In this document: positions 49,566 through 58,903 of the stretch, piece by piece | Layout of the letters: every line of letters begins with the position of its first letter | Position numbering within the stretch: position 1 is the stretch's first letter | NCBI GenBank assembly: GCA_943326015.2 | Contig: CALPRQ020000011.1 | Span: 22,852 to 86,851 of the forward strand | DNA: 64,000 nt | DNA from: Chitinophaga pinensis | GTDB taxonomy: Bacteria; Pseudomonadota; Gammaproteobacteria; Burkholderiales; Burkholderiaceae_C | Direction: 5' to 3' | The notes under the pieces: generated by a model | Told to the model about the DNA's origin: nothing | The model's input: only the letters and a program-made list of their open reading frames with translations | Databases searched by the model: none | Position numbers and translations under genes: made by a program

Positions 49566-50549
49566 ATGGCGGGCCTGAAGGTCGTCTTCGCGGGTACGCC
49601 CGAGTTCGCCGCCGTCGCGCTGCAGGCGCTGCTGGCCGCCGGCTACGAGGTGCCACTGGTGCTGACCCAGCCCGACCGTCCGGCCGGGCGTGGCATGAAG
49701 CTGCAGGCCTCGCCGGTCAAGCAGCTGGCGCTGCAGCACGGCATTGCGGTGTCGCAACCGATGAGCCTGAAGCTCGACGGCAAGTATCCGGATGATGCCG
49801 CCGCCGCGCGCGCGGCGCTGCTGGAGGCCGGTGCCGACGTGATGGTGGTGGCCGCCTACGGCCTGATCCTGCCGCAGTGGACACTGGAGCTGCCGCGTCT
49901 CGGTTGCCTGAACATTCACGCCTCGCTGTTGCCACGCTGGCGTGGCGCGGCGCCGATCCACCGCGCGATCGAGGCCGGCGACCTGGAGACCGGCATCACC
50001 ATCATGCAGATGGACCAGGGACTCGATACCGGCGACATGCTGCTGGTGGAGAAGCTGGCTATCTCTGATACCGACACCACCGCCAGCCTGCACGACCAGC
50101 TGGCCGAGTTGGGCGGGACCATGATCGTGGCGGCGCTGCAGCAGGCGCAAGCCGGTGCCCTGACGCGCCAGCCGCAGCCGGCCGAAGGCGTCAACTATGC
50201 GCACAAGATCGAGAAGGCCGAGGCGCTCATCGACTGGTCGCTCGATGCCGCGACGCTGGCGCGCCGCGTGCGTGCCTTCAATCCCTTCCCCGGTGCGGTC
50301 ACCAGCTGGCAGGGCGAGTCGCTCAAGGTCTGGACGGCTTGCGCCGAGGGCGACGAGGCCGCCAGCGTTGACTTGCCTGCCGGCCATGTGCGCTCGGCCG
50401 ATGCCGACGGCGTGCGGGTGCAGACGGGCGCCGGCGTGCTGCGTCTGACCGAGCTGCAGCGCGCAGGCGGCAAGCGGCTGGCGGCAGCGGATTTCCTGCG
50501 CGGCGTCGCGCTGGAAGCGGGCGCCAGGCTGGAACATGCTCAGTCCTGA
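49566..50549 (+). CDS. fmt: Methionyl-tRNA formyltransferase
   Basis: [62 protein letters not shown]. Confidence 0.98.
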   Translation: MAGLKVVFAGTPEFAAVALQALLAAGYEVPLVLTQPDRPAGRGMKLQASPVKQLALQHGIAVSQPMSLKLDGKYPDDAAAARAALLEAGADVMVVAAYGLILPQWTLELPRLGCLNIHASLLPRWRGAAPIHRAIEAGDLETGITIMQMDQGLDTGDMLLVEKLAISDTDTTASLHDQLAELGGTMIVAALQQAQAGALTRQPQPAEGVNYAHKIEKAEALIDWSLDAATLARRVRAFNPFPGAVTSWQGESLKVWTACAEGDEAASVDLPAGHVRSADADGVRVQTGAGVLRLTELQRAGGKRLAAADFLRGVALEAGARLEHAQS

Positions 50550-52447
50550 AGTCGGGGAGCTTCCAGGGAGGCTGCCGGCGTCTGCCTCAAACTGGGCGTG
50601 ATCCACTTCAGCAGGGAGCGTTCCAGGAGCCGCGGGTCGATCGGCTTGGCGACATGGTCGTTCATGCCGGCTTCGCGTGCTGCCCTCAGGTCGGTCGCCA
50701 TCGCCGCAGCCGACAGCGCGATGATGGGCACAGCCCGCTGTTGCGCGTGTCCGGCCTCGTGCATGCGTATCGCTTGTGCTGCCTCGAAGCCGTCCATCTC
50801 GGGCATCTGCAGGTCCATCAGGATCGCATCGAAGTGGCTCGTCGTCGCCTTTTGGACCGCAGCCCGGCCGGAGTCCGCCGTTTCGACCTCCAGCCCGAGT
50901 CGCGACAGGTAATGCGCGGCCACGAGTAGATTGGTCGGTACGTCGTCGACCAGCAGCACGCGCGCGCCGCGCAGGGCCTGGAGCAGGGCGGCGTCCGGCG
51001 CGGGGGGCGCCGTGCCGGTGACCGGCGCCGTGGCGCGATGGGGTGCCTCGTCCGCCAGCCGCATGCGCACGACGAACCAGAACCGGCAGCCTGCCCCGGC
51101 CAGGCTCTCGACGCCGATTGCGCCACCCATCATCTCGGCCAGGTGCTTGCTGATCGAGAGTCCGAGTCCGGTACCACCGTATCGGCGCGTCGTGCTCATG
51201 TCGGCCTGCTGGAAGGCGGTGAACAGGTGCTCGATCTGCTCGGGCTTCAGGCCGATGCCGGTGTCGCGCACGGAGACCTTGAGCAGCAGCGTCGGCCCGC
51301 TGCGCTCTGCCGTCTCGATGCGCACCGAGACACCGCCTTGGGCGGTGAATTTCAATGCATTGCTCACGAGATTGTTGAGCAACTGGAGCAGGCGCAGGGG
51401 GTCGCCGATCAGCCGGTTCGGGACATCCGGGGCCAGCTCGAAACTCAGTGACAGCTGCCGGGTCTCGGCCTGGATCGAGAACAGGTTGCGGCACTTGTCG
51501 AGCAGCTCGCCGATCTGTAGCGGCACCGCTTCGATCTTCAGCTCGCCAGCCTCGATCTTGGAGTAGTCGAGGATGTCGTTGAGTACGCCCAGCAGTGCGG
51601 TGCTCGCACCATGTACGCTCTGGATGTAGTCGCGCTGTGCCTGCGTCATGTCGGTGTCAAGCAGCAGGTCGGACAGGCCGATGATCGCGTTCATCGGCGT
51701 GCGAATCTCGTGGCTCATGTTGGCCAGGAACAGGCTCTTGCTGTGGTTGGCGGCCTCGGCTTGCTCCTTCGCCAGCTCAAGCTCGGCGTTGAGCGCGCGC
51801 AGTTCGGTCTGCTCGCGTTCCTGGCGGCGCTGGCGCAGCAGCATCCCGGTGGCGGCCAGCAGCAGGATCAGCACCTGCGCGCCGAGCAGCCAGCGGATCT
51901 GGACGCTCTGGCTGCGAACGACGGCGACTTGTTCCTCGCCCAGGCGTGAAATCATCTGGACCGCCGCGATCGAGAGCGCCTGCATGGCGGGTCCCATTTC
52001 GTTGAGGTCGGTCAGCAGTCGTTCGAGCTCGGCGACATGCTGTTGCGGGTCGTCCATCAGCGGCATGGCAGTCTTGATCATGGCGTCGATCAAGGGCATC
52101 ACCTCGAGATATTCCGGTTGGCTGCGCAGCTTGATCGCGCTCGTGCTGTTGCGCAGCAGGTCGAGTCGGCTCAGAAAAAGGTCGTAGCGCTGCGTCACCT
52201 GCTCCCAGTCGGGCCGGGCGCGTCCGTGCAGCGCCAGCTCGATGTCGGTGCGCAGGCGCAGGAATTCACGCTCGAACTGGAAGGTCAGTCCGGTGACTGC
52301 ATCGCTCTGCTGGCGGGTGGTCTCCTCGACCGAGCGCGCCTGTCGCAGCAGCACTGCGAGCATGATTGCGAAGCCCAGCGCTAGCAGTGCTGCCGTCAGT
52401 GACAGCCAGAGCAGGAAGCGGCGCTGGCTTGGCGGGGGGAGCTGCAT
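50540..52447 (-). CDS. Hybrid sensor histidine kinase/response regulator
   Basis: Two TM segments; [47 protein letters not shown]; receiver [22 protein letters not shown]...[14 protein letters not shown]. Confidence 0.94.
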   Translation of the reverse strand: MQLPPPSQRRFLLWLSLTAALLALGFAIMLAVLLRQARSVEETTRQQSDAVTGLTFQFEREFLRLRTDIELALHGRARPDWEQVTQRYDLFLSRLDLLRNSTSAIKLRSQPEYLEVMPLIDAMIKTAMPLMDDPQQHVAELERLLTDLNEMGPAMQALSIAAVQMISRLGEEQVAVVRSQSVQIRWLLGAQVLILLLAATGMLLRQRRQEREQTELRALNAELELAKEQAEAANHSKSLFLANMSHEIRTPMNAIIGLSDLLLDTDMTQAQRDYIQSVHGASTALLGVLNDILDYSKIEAGELKIEAVPLQIGELLDKCRNLFSIQAETRQLSLSFELAPDVPNRLIGDPLRLLQLLNNLVSNALKFTAQGGVSVRIETAERSGPTLLLKVSVRDTGIGLKPEQIEHLFTAFQQADMSTTRRYGGTGLGLSISKHLAEMMGGAIGVESLAGAGCRFWFVVRMRLADEAPHRATAPVTGTAPPAPDAALLQALRGARVLLVDDVPTNLLVAAHYLSRLGLEVETADSGRAAVQKATTSHFDAILMDLQMPEMDGFEAAQAIRMHEAGHAQQRAVPIIALSAAAMATDLRAAREAGMNDHVAKPIDPRLLERSLLKWITPSLRQTPAASLEAPRLQD

Positions 52448-52451
52448 GGGC

Positions 52452-53003
52452 TTATTCGACCTCGATCGCCTTGAGCTGCCAGATCGAGCGGCTGTAGTAG
52501 GTGTTGCCGTGGAGTTCGGGCGCACTGTCGAAGGGATAGACCACGAACAGCGGCCCCTTGTCACGCATTGACATCGGTTCTCCGTTCATGCGCAGCGCGA
52601 CCATCATGTCGAATTTCTGGCTGTCGGCGACCGGTATGGTGATCTTGTAGTCGTTGAGCGCGATGGCCTTGAGCTGGCTACCCCTGGCCTGGACCGCAGC
52701 GAGCACATCGCGCAGCAGCGGTCCGCTGAACTGGACCGGTTTTTCGTACCAGGGGGTCTGGGTCGTGAAAGTTTTCTGTGGCAGTGCTTCGAGCCGGGCC
52801 AGGTCGAAAATGGCGCGACTGTCCCTGTCGGGAGCACCTATCTTGCCGCTGATGGTCAGCAGGGGCTTGGCGGTCCGGTCGGGCTTGGCCTGGGCCTGGG
52901 CCTGGGTGGCCAGCGGCACGAGCAGCGTTGCAGCTGCGCACAGGATGGTGCCGACGCAGGCACGACGCAGGGATACGCTTTTCATGGTTGTTTCGCCATT
53001 CAT
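52452..53003 (-). CDS. Secreted molybdopterin-dependent oxidoreductase-like protein
   Basis: Signal peptide; [56 protein letters not shown]...[14 protein letters not shown]; 4 nt upstream of the hybrid kinase. Confidence 0.8.
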   Translation of the reverse strand: MNGETTMKSVSLRRACVGTILCAAATLLVPLATQAQAQAKPDRTAKPLLTISGKIGAPDRDSRAIFDLARLEALPQKTFTTQTPWYEKPVQFSGPLLRDVLAAVQARGSQLKAIALNDYKITIPVADSQKFDMMVALRMNGEPMSMRDKGPLFVVYPFDSAPELHGNTYYSRSIWQLKAIEVE

Positions 53004-53044
53004 GTCTTTTTCCTCATTTTCAAGTACAAGCTTGGGGGAGCAGT

Positions 53045-55096
53045 TCAGTTGTGGTTGGCAGGCTGTGCCTGTGCCGCGCGCGCGGCGAACTCGGCCCGCA
53101 GCGCGCGCAGTTTCTCGCGCGGGTCTTCCTTGACCGTGGCCTGATCGAGTGCCATTTCCTCGATGAAGCGGCTCGGCTGGCCCGGCACCATCTCGCGGCC
53201 CTTCTTGCGCCGCTTGAGCCAGCTCACCACCAGCGTCTGCTGCGCGCGCGTGATGCCGACGTACATCAGGCGCCGCTCTTCCTGGATGCGCAGCGCGAGC
53301 GCGGCACCGTCGCCATCGTCGTCGGGCTTGAAGGGCAGCAGGCCCTCGTTGACGCCGGCCAGGATCACATGCGGCCATTCCAGGCCCTTGGAGGCGTGCA
53401 GCGTCGACAGCGTGACCTGGTCGGCCTCCTGCTCGCGTTCCGAGAGGGTGGCGATCAGCGCGATGGTCTGCGCGACCTCCAGCATCGACTTGACCTCGCG
53501 CTCGGTCGTGATGCCGCCGCTGTCGTCGATCTGGCCGCCGCAGCGCTGTGCCACCCAGTCGCAGAAGTCGATCACGTTGCTCCAGCGCGCGGCGGCGGCC
53601 TTCTCGCTGTCCTCGCTGTCGTAGAGGTATTGCTCGTAGCCGATGTCTTTCAGCCAGTCGCTCAGGAAGGCCTTGGCGGCTTCGGCGCCGTGGGTCTGCT
53701 TGGCGCGGTGCTCCAGGTCGTTGAGGTAGCGGCCGAACTCGTGCAGTCCGGCGAGCGCGCGCGCGTTGACCGCCGCCGCCAGCGAATGCGAGAACAGCGA
53801 CTCGAACAGGCTGAGCTTGTACTGGGTCGCGAAGGCGCCGAGCTGGGCCAGCGTCTGGTGGCCGATGCCGCGCTTCGGGGTCGTGATCGTGCGCAGGAAG
53901 GCCGGGTCGTCGTTGTTGTTGACCAGCAGCCGCAGCCAGGCGCACAGGTCCTTGATCTCGGCTCGGTCGAAGAAGCTCTGGCCCCCAGAGACCTTGTACG
54001 GGATCTGCGCCCGGCGCAGTGCCTTTTCCAGCGCGCGGGCCTGGTGGTTGGCGCGGTACAGGATCGCGAAGTCCTTGAAGGCCTTGTGCTTGTGATTGGC
54101 GCGCAGGCTCTGGATGCGGGCGACGGCGCGCTCGGCCTCGTGGTCTTCCTGGTCGCAGGCGGTCACGCGCACCGGCTCGCCCTCGCCGAGCTCGCTCCAG
54201 AGCGTCTTCGGGAACAGTTTCGGGTTCGGGCCGATCACGTTGTTGGCCGCGCGCAGGATGGCGCTGGTCGAGCGGTAGTTCTGCTCCAGCTTGATGACGC
54301 GCAGCTCGGGATAGTCCTGCGGCAGTTTCTTCAGGTTGTCCAGCGTCGCACCGCGCCAGCCGTAGATCGACTGGTCGTCGTCGCCCACCGCGGTGAAGCG
54401 GCCACGCTCGCCGACCAGCAGCTTGAGCAGCTCGTACTGGGTCGCGTTGGTGTCCTGGTACTCGTCGACCAGCACATGGCCGAGCTTCTTCTGCCATTTT
54501 TCGCGCACTTCGGGGAAGTCACGCAGCAGTTTCAGCGGCAGCGCGATCAGGTCGTCGAAGTCCACGCTCTGGTAGGCGGCCAGCCTTTCCTGGTAGCGCG
54601 CCATCACGAGCGCGATCACCCGTTCGGTCTCGTCCTTGGCCTGGGCCAGTGCCTGCTCCGAGTTCAGTCCGGCACCCTTCCAGCTGCTGATGATCCACTG
54701 CCACTGGCGCGCGGTCGCGCTGTCGGTGGTACCGCCGCAGTCCTTCAGGATGCCGGTGATGTCATCGGTGTCGAGGATGGAGAACTGGCTCTTGAGTCCG
54801 AGCGCCTTGCCGTCCTCGCGCAGCAGCCGCACCCCCAGCGAGTGGAAGGTGCAGATCAGCACGTCCTTGGCGGCCTTGCCGACCAGCTGGCGCGCGCGCT
54901 CGCGCATTTCGGCCGCCGCCTTGTTGGTGAAGGTGATGGCGGCGATCCGGTTGGCGGCCAGCCCGGCCTGGATCAGGCGACCGATCTTGTGCGTGATGAC
55001 CCGCGTCTTGCCCGAGCCGGCGCCCGCCAGCACCAGGCAGGGGCCACCGAGGTGATTCACGGCATCGAGTTGGGCGATGTTCAGACCAGCTGACAT
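53045..55096 (-). CDS. rep: UvrD/Rep-type ATP-dependent DNA helicase
   Basis: LNIAQLDAVNHLGGPCLVLAGAGSGKTRVITHKI; VDEYQDTNATQYELLKLL; VGDDDQSIYGWRGA; STLHASKGLEW. Confidence 0.93.
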   Translation of the reverse strand: MSAGLNIAQLDAVNHLGGPCLVLAGAGSGKTRVITHKIGRLIQAGLAANRIAAITFTNKAAAEMRERARQLVGKAAKDVLICTFHSLGVRLLREDGKALGLKSQFSILDTDDITGILKDCGGTTDSATARQWQWIISSWKGAGLNSEQALAQAKDETERVIALVMARYQERLAAYQSVDFDDLIALPLKLLRDFPEVREKWQKKLGHVLVDEYQDTNATQYELLKLLVGERGRFTAVGDDDQSIYGWRGATLDNLKKLPQDYPELRVIKLEQNYRSTSAILRAANNVIGPNPKLFPKTLWSELGEGEPVRVTACDQEDHEAERAVARIQSLRANHKHKAFKDFAILYRANHQARALEKALRRAQIPYKVSGGQSFFDRAEIKDLCAWLRLLVNNNDDPAFLRTITTPKRGIGHQTLAQLGAFATQYKLSLFESLFSHSLAAAVNARALAGLHEFGRYLNDLEHRAKQTHGAEAAKAFLSDWLKDIGYEQYLYDSEDSEKAAAARWSNVIDFCDWVAQRCGGQIDDSGGITTEREVKSMLEVAQTIALIATLSEREQEADQVTLSTLHASKGLEWPHVILAGVNEGLLPFKPDDDGDGAALALRIQEERRLMYVGITRAQQTLVVSWLKRRKKGREMVPGQPSRFIEEMALDQATVKEDPREKLRALRAEFAARAAQAQPANHN

Positions 55097-55205
55097 GGGG
55101 TGGTGCGCATGAAAAAGCTTTCGATGATAAGGGCCTGGCGGTTTTTTCGCTGGCGGCTGCAGGCCCAAGTTCCGAGGCCTGCCTGTTCAGCAGGGGGGCC
55201 CTGCC

Positions 55206-57398
55206 TCAGATCGCCAGCGGGTCGACGTCGATGGCCCAGCGCAGCACGCCCTTGGCCTCGGGCTGGGACCTTGCCAGATGCAGCTGCTCCTGCCAGGCTG
55301 TCAGGAAGGCCTGCAGCGCCGGTCGCGAGTCGCTCTCGATCAGCATCTGCGCGCGTTCGACGTTGGCCACGCGCTGGATTGCCATCGGCACCGCGGGGTA
55401 GAGCGTCAGGTGCTGGCGCCCGGGCAGAGGCTCGCCGGCCTGCGCCGCCAGGTTCAGCAAGGCTTGGGCCGCCTCCTGGGTGCGGGCCTCGGCACGCACC
55501 AGCGCCTGGAAGGAGTAGGGTGGCATCAGCGCAGCCTCGCGCTCCTGGAGCTGCTGCGCCGCGAAGGCTGGATAGTCCTGCTGGGCCAGGGCCGCAAACA
55601 GCGGATGCTCGGGGTACCAGGTCTGCACCCAGAGCTCGACCGCAGTGCCCTGCGCAGCGACGAATTCGGCGTCGCGCCCGGCGCGCCCGGCTGCCTGCAG
55701 CAGCAGCGCGAACAGGCGCTCGGGCGCGCGGTAGTCGCTCGCGAACAGGCCGCCGTCCGGGTTGACGGCGGCGACCAGCGTGATGCGGCGGAAATCGTGG
55801 CCCTTGGCAATCATCTGGGTACCGACCAGCAGGTCGAACTCGCCCTCGTGCATCTGGCCGAGCTGCTGCTCCAGACTGCCTTTGGCGCGCGTGCTGTCGG
55901 CGTCCAGGCGCAGCACGCGGATTGGCCCGCCATCGGCCCGTCTGGCATCGGCCAGCAGACCGGCGAGCTGCTCTTCGAGTTGTTCGGTGCCGCGCCCGAC
56001 CGGCGCGATGTCGAGGTTGCCGCAGTCCGGGCAGGCGTAGGGCACACGCGAGCTGTGGCCGCAGTGGTGGCAGCGCAGCGTGCGGTCGATCTTGTGGAAT
56101 ACCGCGTGCGCGCTGCAGTGCGGGCAGTCGCTTTTCCAGCCGCAGGCGTGGCAGGCCAGCACCGGCGCATAGCCGCGCCGGTTCAGCAGGATCATGCTCT
56201 GCTCGCCGCGCACGGCGCGTTCGGCGATTGCCTCTACCAACGGTGGCGCGATCACGCATTGCCTGGGCTGGTGATTCATGTTGACCAGCCGCAGCCTGGG
56301 CAGTGCGCCGCCGCCGATGCGCTGCGGCATGTCCAGCCTGAGGTAGCGCCCGGTTTCGGCCGCGCGCCAGCTCTCCAGCGAGGGCGTGGCGGACCCCAGC
56401 AGCACGCGGCAGTGGCCGGGTGCCTGGCCACGGCTTTCGAGCTGGGCGCGGTAGATCGCGAGATCGCGCGCCGAGTAGCGCGCCCCTTCCTGGCTCTTGT
56501 AGCTCGGGTCGTGCTCCTCGTCGACCACGATCAGCCGCAACCGGGGCAGGCTGGCAAAGATCGCCATGCGGGTGCCGAGCACGATGCGGGCCTGGCCTTG
56601 GTGTGCCTGCAGCCAGCTGTCCAGCCGCTGCGCCGGCGTCAGCCCGCTGTGCAGCGAGACCACGCCCCAGCACGCGAAGCGCTCCCTGAAGCGGGCTTCG
56701 AGCTGCGGCGTCAGGTTGATCTCCGGCACCATGATCAGGGCCTGGGCCTGCGGGTCCTGCCCGAGCAGATCCTGCACCGCGCGCAGGTAGACCTCGGTCT
56801 TGCCGCTGCCGGTGGTGCCGAACAGCAGTGCCGGTCGATCGGTCTGCTGGAAGCGCTGCAGCGACTCGGCCTGTTCGGGACTGAGCGCTGGAGCCGTCGT
56901 GGCGTCGCCCAAGGACAAGGATGCAGGCGCCAGGTTGTCGGCGCCCGCGGCCTCTTTCATCCGCCGACCCTGGGCCTTCGGGCCGCCGTCCGCCGCCTTG
57001 GCCAGGCGTTTGAGCTTGCGTGCGAGCTGTTCCGCTTGCAAATCGCGCAACTGCGGCGGCAGCGCGGCCAGCGCGACCTCACCCAGGCTGCGCTGGTAGT
57101 AGCGCGCGGCAAAGCTGGCGAGCCCGCGCCAGGCAGCGTTGAGTGGCGGTATCGCATCGAGTACCTGCAGCACCGGGCGTGCCTGTCCGGGCTCCAGCCC
57201 CTCCAGACTCAATCCGGGTGCATCCCAGACCAGACCCAGCAGCTCGCGCTTGCCCAGTGGCACCCGCACCAGCGTGCCCGGTTCCAGCGCGCGATCATGC
57301 ACATAGGTCAGCGCTGGCCCCAGGCCGCTGTAGGCCGGCGTGGTCACGACCACGGCCAGTGGAATCAGGTGCTCAGTCGAGTCGGCAGGCTCAGTCAT
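55206..57398 (-). CDS. priA: Primosomal protein N' (replication restart helicase PriA)
   Basis: LLFGTTGSGKTEVYLRAVQ; VDEEHDPSYKSQEGARYSARDLAIYRA; CHACGWKSDCPHCSAHAVFHKIDRTLRCHHCG zinc motifs. Confidence 0.97.
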   Translation of the reverse strand: MTEPADSTEHLIPLAVVVTTPAYSGLGPALTYVHDRALEPGTLVRVPLGKRELLGLVWDAPGLSLEGLEPGQARPVLQVLDAIPPLNAAWRGLASFAARYYQRSLGEVALAALPPQLRDLQAEQLARKLKRLAKAADGGPKAQGRRMKEAAGADNLAPASLSLGDATTAPALSPEQAESLQRFQQTDRPALLFGTTGSGKTEVYLRAVQDLLGQDPQAQALIMVPEINLTPQLEARFRERFACWGVVSLHSGLTPAQRLDSWLQAHQGQARIVLGTRMAIFASLPRLRLIVVDEEHDPSYKSQEGARYSARDLAIYRAQLESRGQAPGHCRVLLGSATPSLESWRAAETGRYLRLDMPQRIGGGALPRLRLVNMNHQPRQCVIAPPLVEAIAERAVRGEQSMILLNRRGYAPVLACHACGWKSDCPHCSAHAVFHKIDRTLRCHHCGHSSRVPYACPDCGNLDIAPVGRGTEQLEEQLAGLLADARRADGGPIRVLRLDADSTRAKGSLEQQLGQMHEGEFDLLVGTQMIAKGHDFRRITLVAAVNPDGGLFASDYRAPERLFALLLQAAGRAGRDAEFVAAQGTAVELWVQTWYPEHPLFAALAQQDYPAFAAQQLQEREAALMPPYSFQALVRAEARTQEAAQALLNLAAQAGEPLPGRQHLTLYPAVPMAIQRVANVERAQMLIESDSRPALQAFLTAWQEQLHLARSQPEAKGVLRWAIDVDPLAI

Positions 57399-57460
57399 TC
57401 ATCGGGGGCGAAAGGGGGTCTTGCTGCTGCCCGCAGACCCTTGAAGTTGCACACATTTTC

Positions 57461-57469
57461 TGTGGATAA
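57461..57469 (-). promoter_or_regulatory. Perfect DnaA box upstream of priA
   Basis: Plus strand TGTGGATAA = minus strand TTATCCACA, 63 bp upstream of the priA start codon. Confidence 0.55.
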
Positions 57470-57654
57470 CTTTGTTGGCAACCGGCACGGGCCGAGCGTC
57501 AAAGCGGCTGTCTTGACGATATGCCGGATTTCTTCCTGCAATTGAGGGTCGATAAAAAATTCAATAAAAACAAGGAATTGTATTTTTATCTGACCCGGAT
57601 TCCGGCTTTTGGTCGCAGCGTGACTTGCCCTCTTGTGCTGCGACCAAACTGTGC

Positions 57655-57680
57655 AAAAGCCGGCACCTGCAGGTCCGGCC
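57655..57680 (-). terminator. Possible terminator of hemE
   Basis: Minus strand GGCCGGACCTGCAGGTGCCGGC followed by TTTT; near-palindromic with one bulge. Confidence 0.5.
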
Positions 57681-57687
57681 AATCGCT

Positions 57688-58821
57688 TCAGGCGCGTGAG
57701 CGCATCAGGCGCGAATGCGCATGCACCGTGTCGACCAGCACCTTCACGATCTCGGGTGGCGTGTGCTGGCTGATGCCGTGACCGAGGTTGAAGACATGCG
57801 TCGGACCGGTCTGGTCGCGATCGGTGTGCGGCGTGCCAAAGCTCTCCAGCACCCGTACCGCCTCTGCCGCCACCTGCTCGGGGTTGGCGAACAGCACGTT
57901 CGGGTCCAGATTGCCCTGCAGCGCCTTGCCCGGGCCGCCGACATGGCCACCAACCCGCGCACGCGCCTTGGCCAGGTTGACGGTCCAGTCCAGCCCCAGC
58001 ACATCGCAGTCCAGGGTGTTCATGTCGTCCAGCCACAGGCCACCGCCCTTGGTGAAGACGATGCGCGGAATGCGCTGGCCGTTGAACTCCTTGGGCAGCT
58101 GGTCCAGCACGCGCTTGGTGTACGCCAGGCTGAACTGCTGGAAGTTGCCGTCGGCCAGCACGCCACCCCAGCTGTCGAAGATCATCACGGCTTGCGCGCC
58201 GGCTTCGATCTGGGTGCGCAGGTAGAGCGCGACCGCGTCGGCATTGATCTCGAGCACGCGCTTCATCAGGTCGGGGCGCTGGTACATCAGCGTCTTGACC
58301 ATACGGTAGTCGTCCGAGCCGCCACCTTCGACCATGTAGCAGGCCAGCGTCCAGGGGCTGCCCGAGAAGCCGATCAGCGGCACCCGGCCATTCAATGCCC
58401 GGCGGATCGAGGTCACCGCATCGAACACATAGCGCAACTTGTCCATGTCGGGCACGGCCAGCGCAGCGACATCGGCCTCGGTGCGTACCGTCCTGGCGAA
58501 CTTGGGGCCTTCGCCCAGCGCAAAGCTCAGGCCCAGGCCCATCGCGTCGGGCACGGTCAGGATGTCGCTGAACAGGATGGCCGCGTCCAGGTCGTAGCGC
58601 TCCAGCGGTTGCAGCGTGACCTCGGTGGCGTAGTCCACGTTGGTGGCCAGGCCCATGAAGCTGCCGGCTTGTGCGCGCGTGGCGCGGTATTCAGGCAGAT
58701 AGCGCCCTGCCTGGCGCATCAGCCAGATGGGGGTGTGATCGGTGGCCTGGCGCAGGCAGGCGCGCAGGAAGCTGTCGTTTTGCAGCGGGGCAAAGCTGCT
58801 GGGGGTCGCGTTCGTGCTCAT
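57688..58821 (-). CDS. hemE: Uroporphyrinogen decarboxylase
   Basis: [53 protein letters not shown]. Confidence 0.98.
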   Translation of the reverse strand: MSTNATPSSFAPLQNDSFLRACLRQATDHTPIWLMRQAGRYLPEYRATRAQAGSFMGLATNVDYATEVTLQPLERYDLDAAILFSDILTVPDAMGLGLSFALGEGPKFARTVRTEADVAALAVPDMDKLRYVFDAVTSIRRALNGRVPLIGFSGSPWTLACYMVEGGGSDDYRMVKTLMYQRPDLMKRVLEINADAVALYLRTQIEAGAQAVMIFDSWGGVLADGNFQQFSLAYTKRVLDQLPKEFNGQRIPRIVFTKGGGLWLDDMNTLDCDVLGLDWTVNLAKARARVGGHVGGPGKALQGNLDPNVLFANPEQVAAEAVRVLESFGTPHTDRDQTGPTHVFNLGHGISQHTPPEIVKVLVDTVHAHSRLMRSRA

Positions 58822-58903
58822 CCCCCCATTGTCGCAGGAGCCGCGTCAGGCTACCCCAGGTCGGCGCTGGAGATCGTTCTGGTCTTGACCGATCGCAAAC
58901 CGC

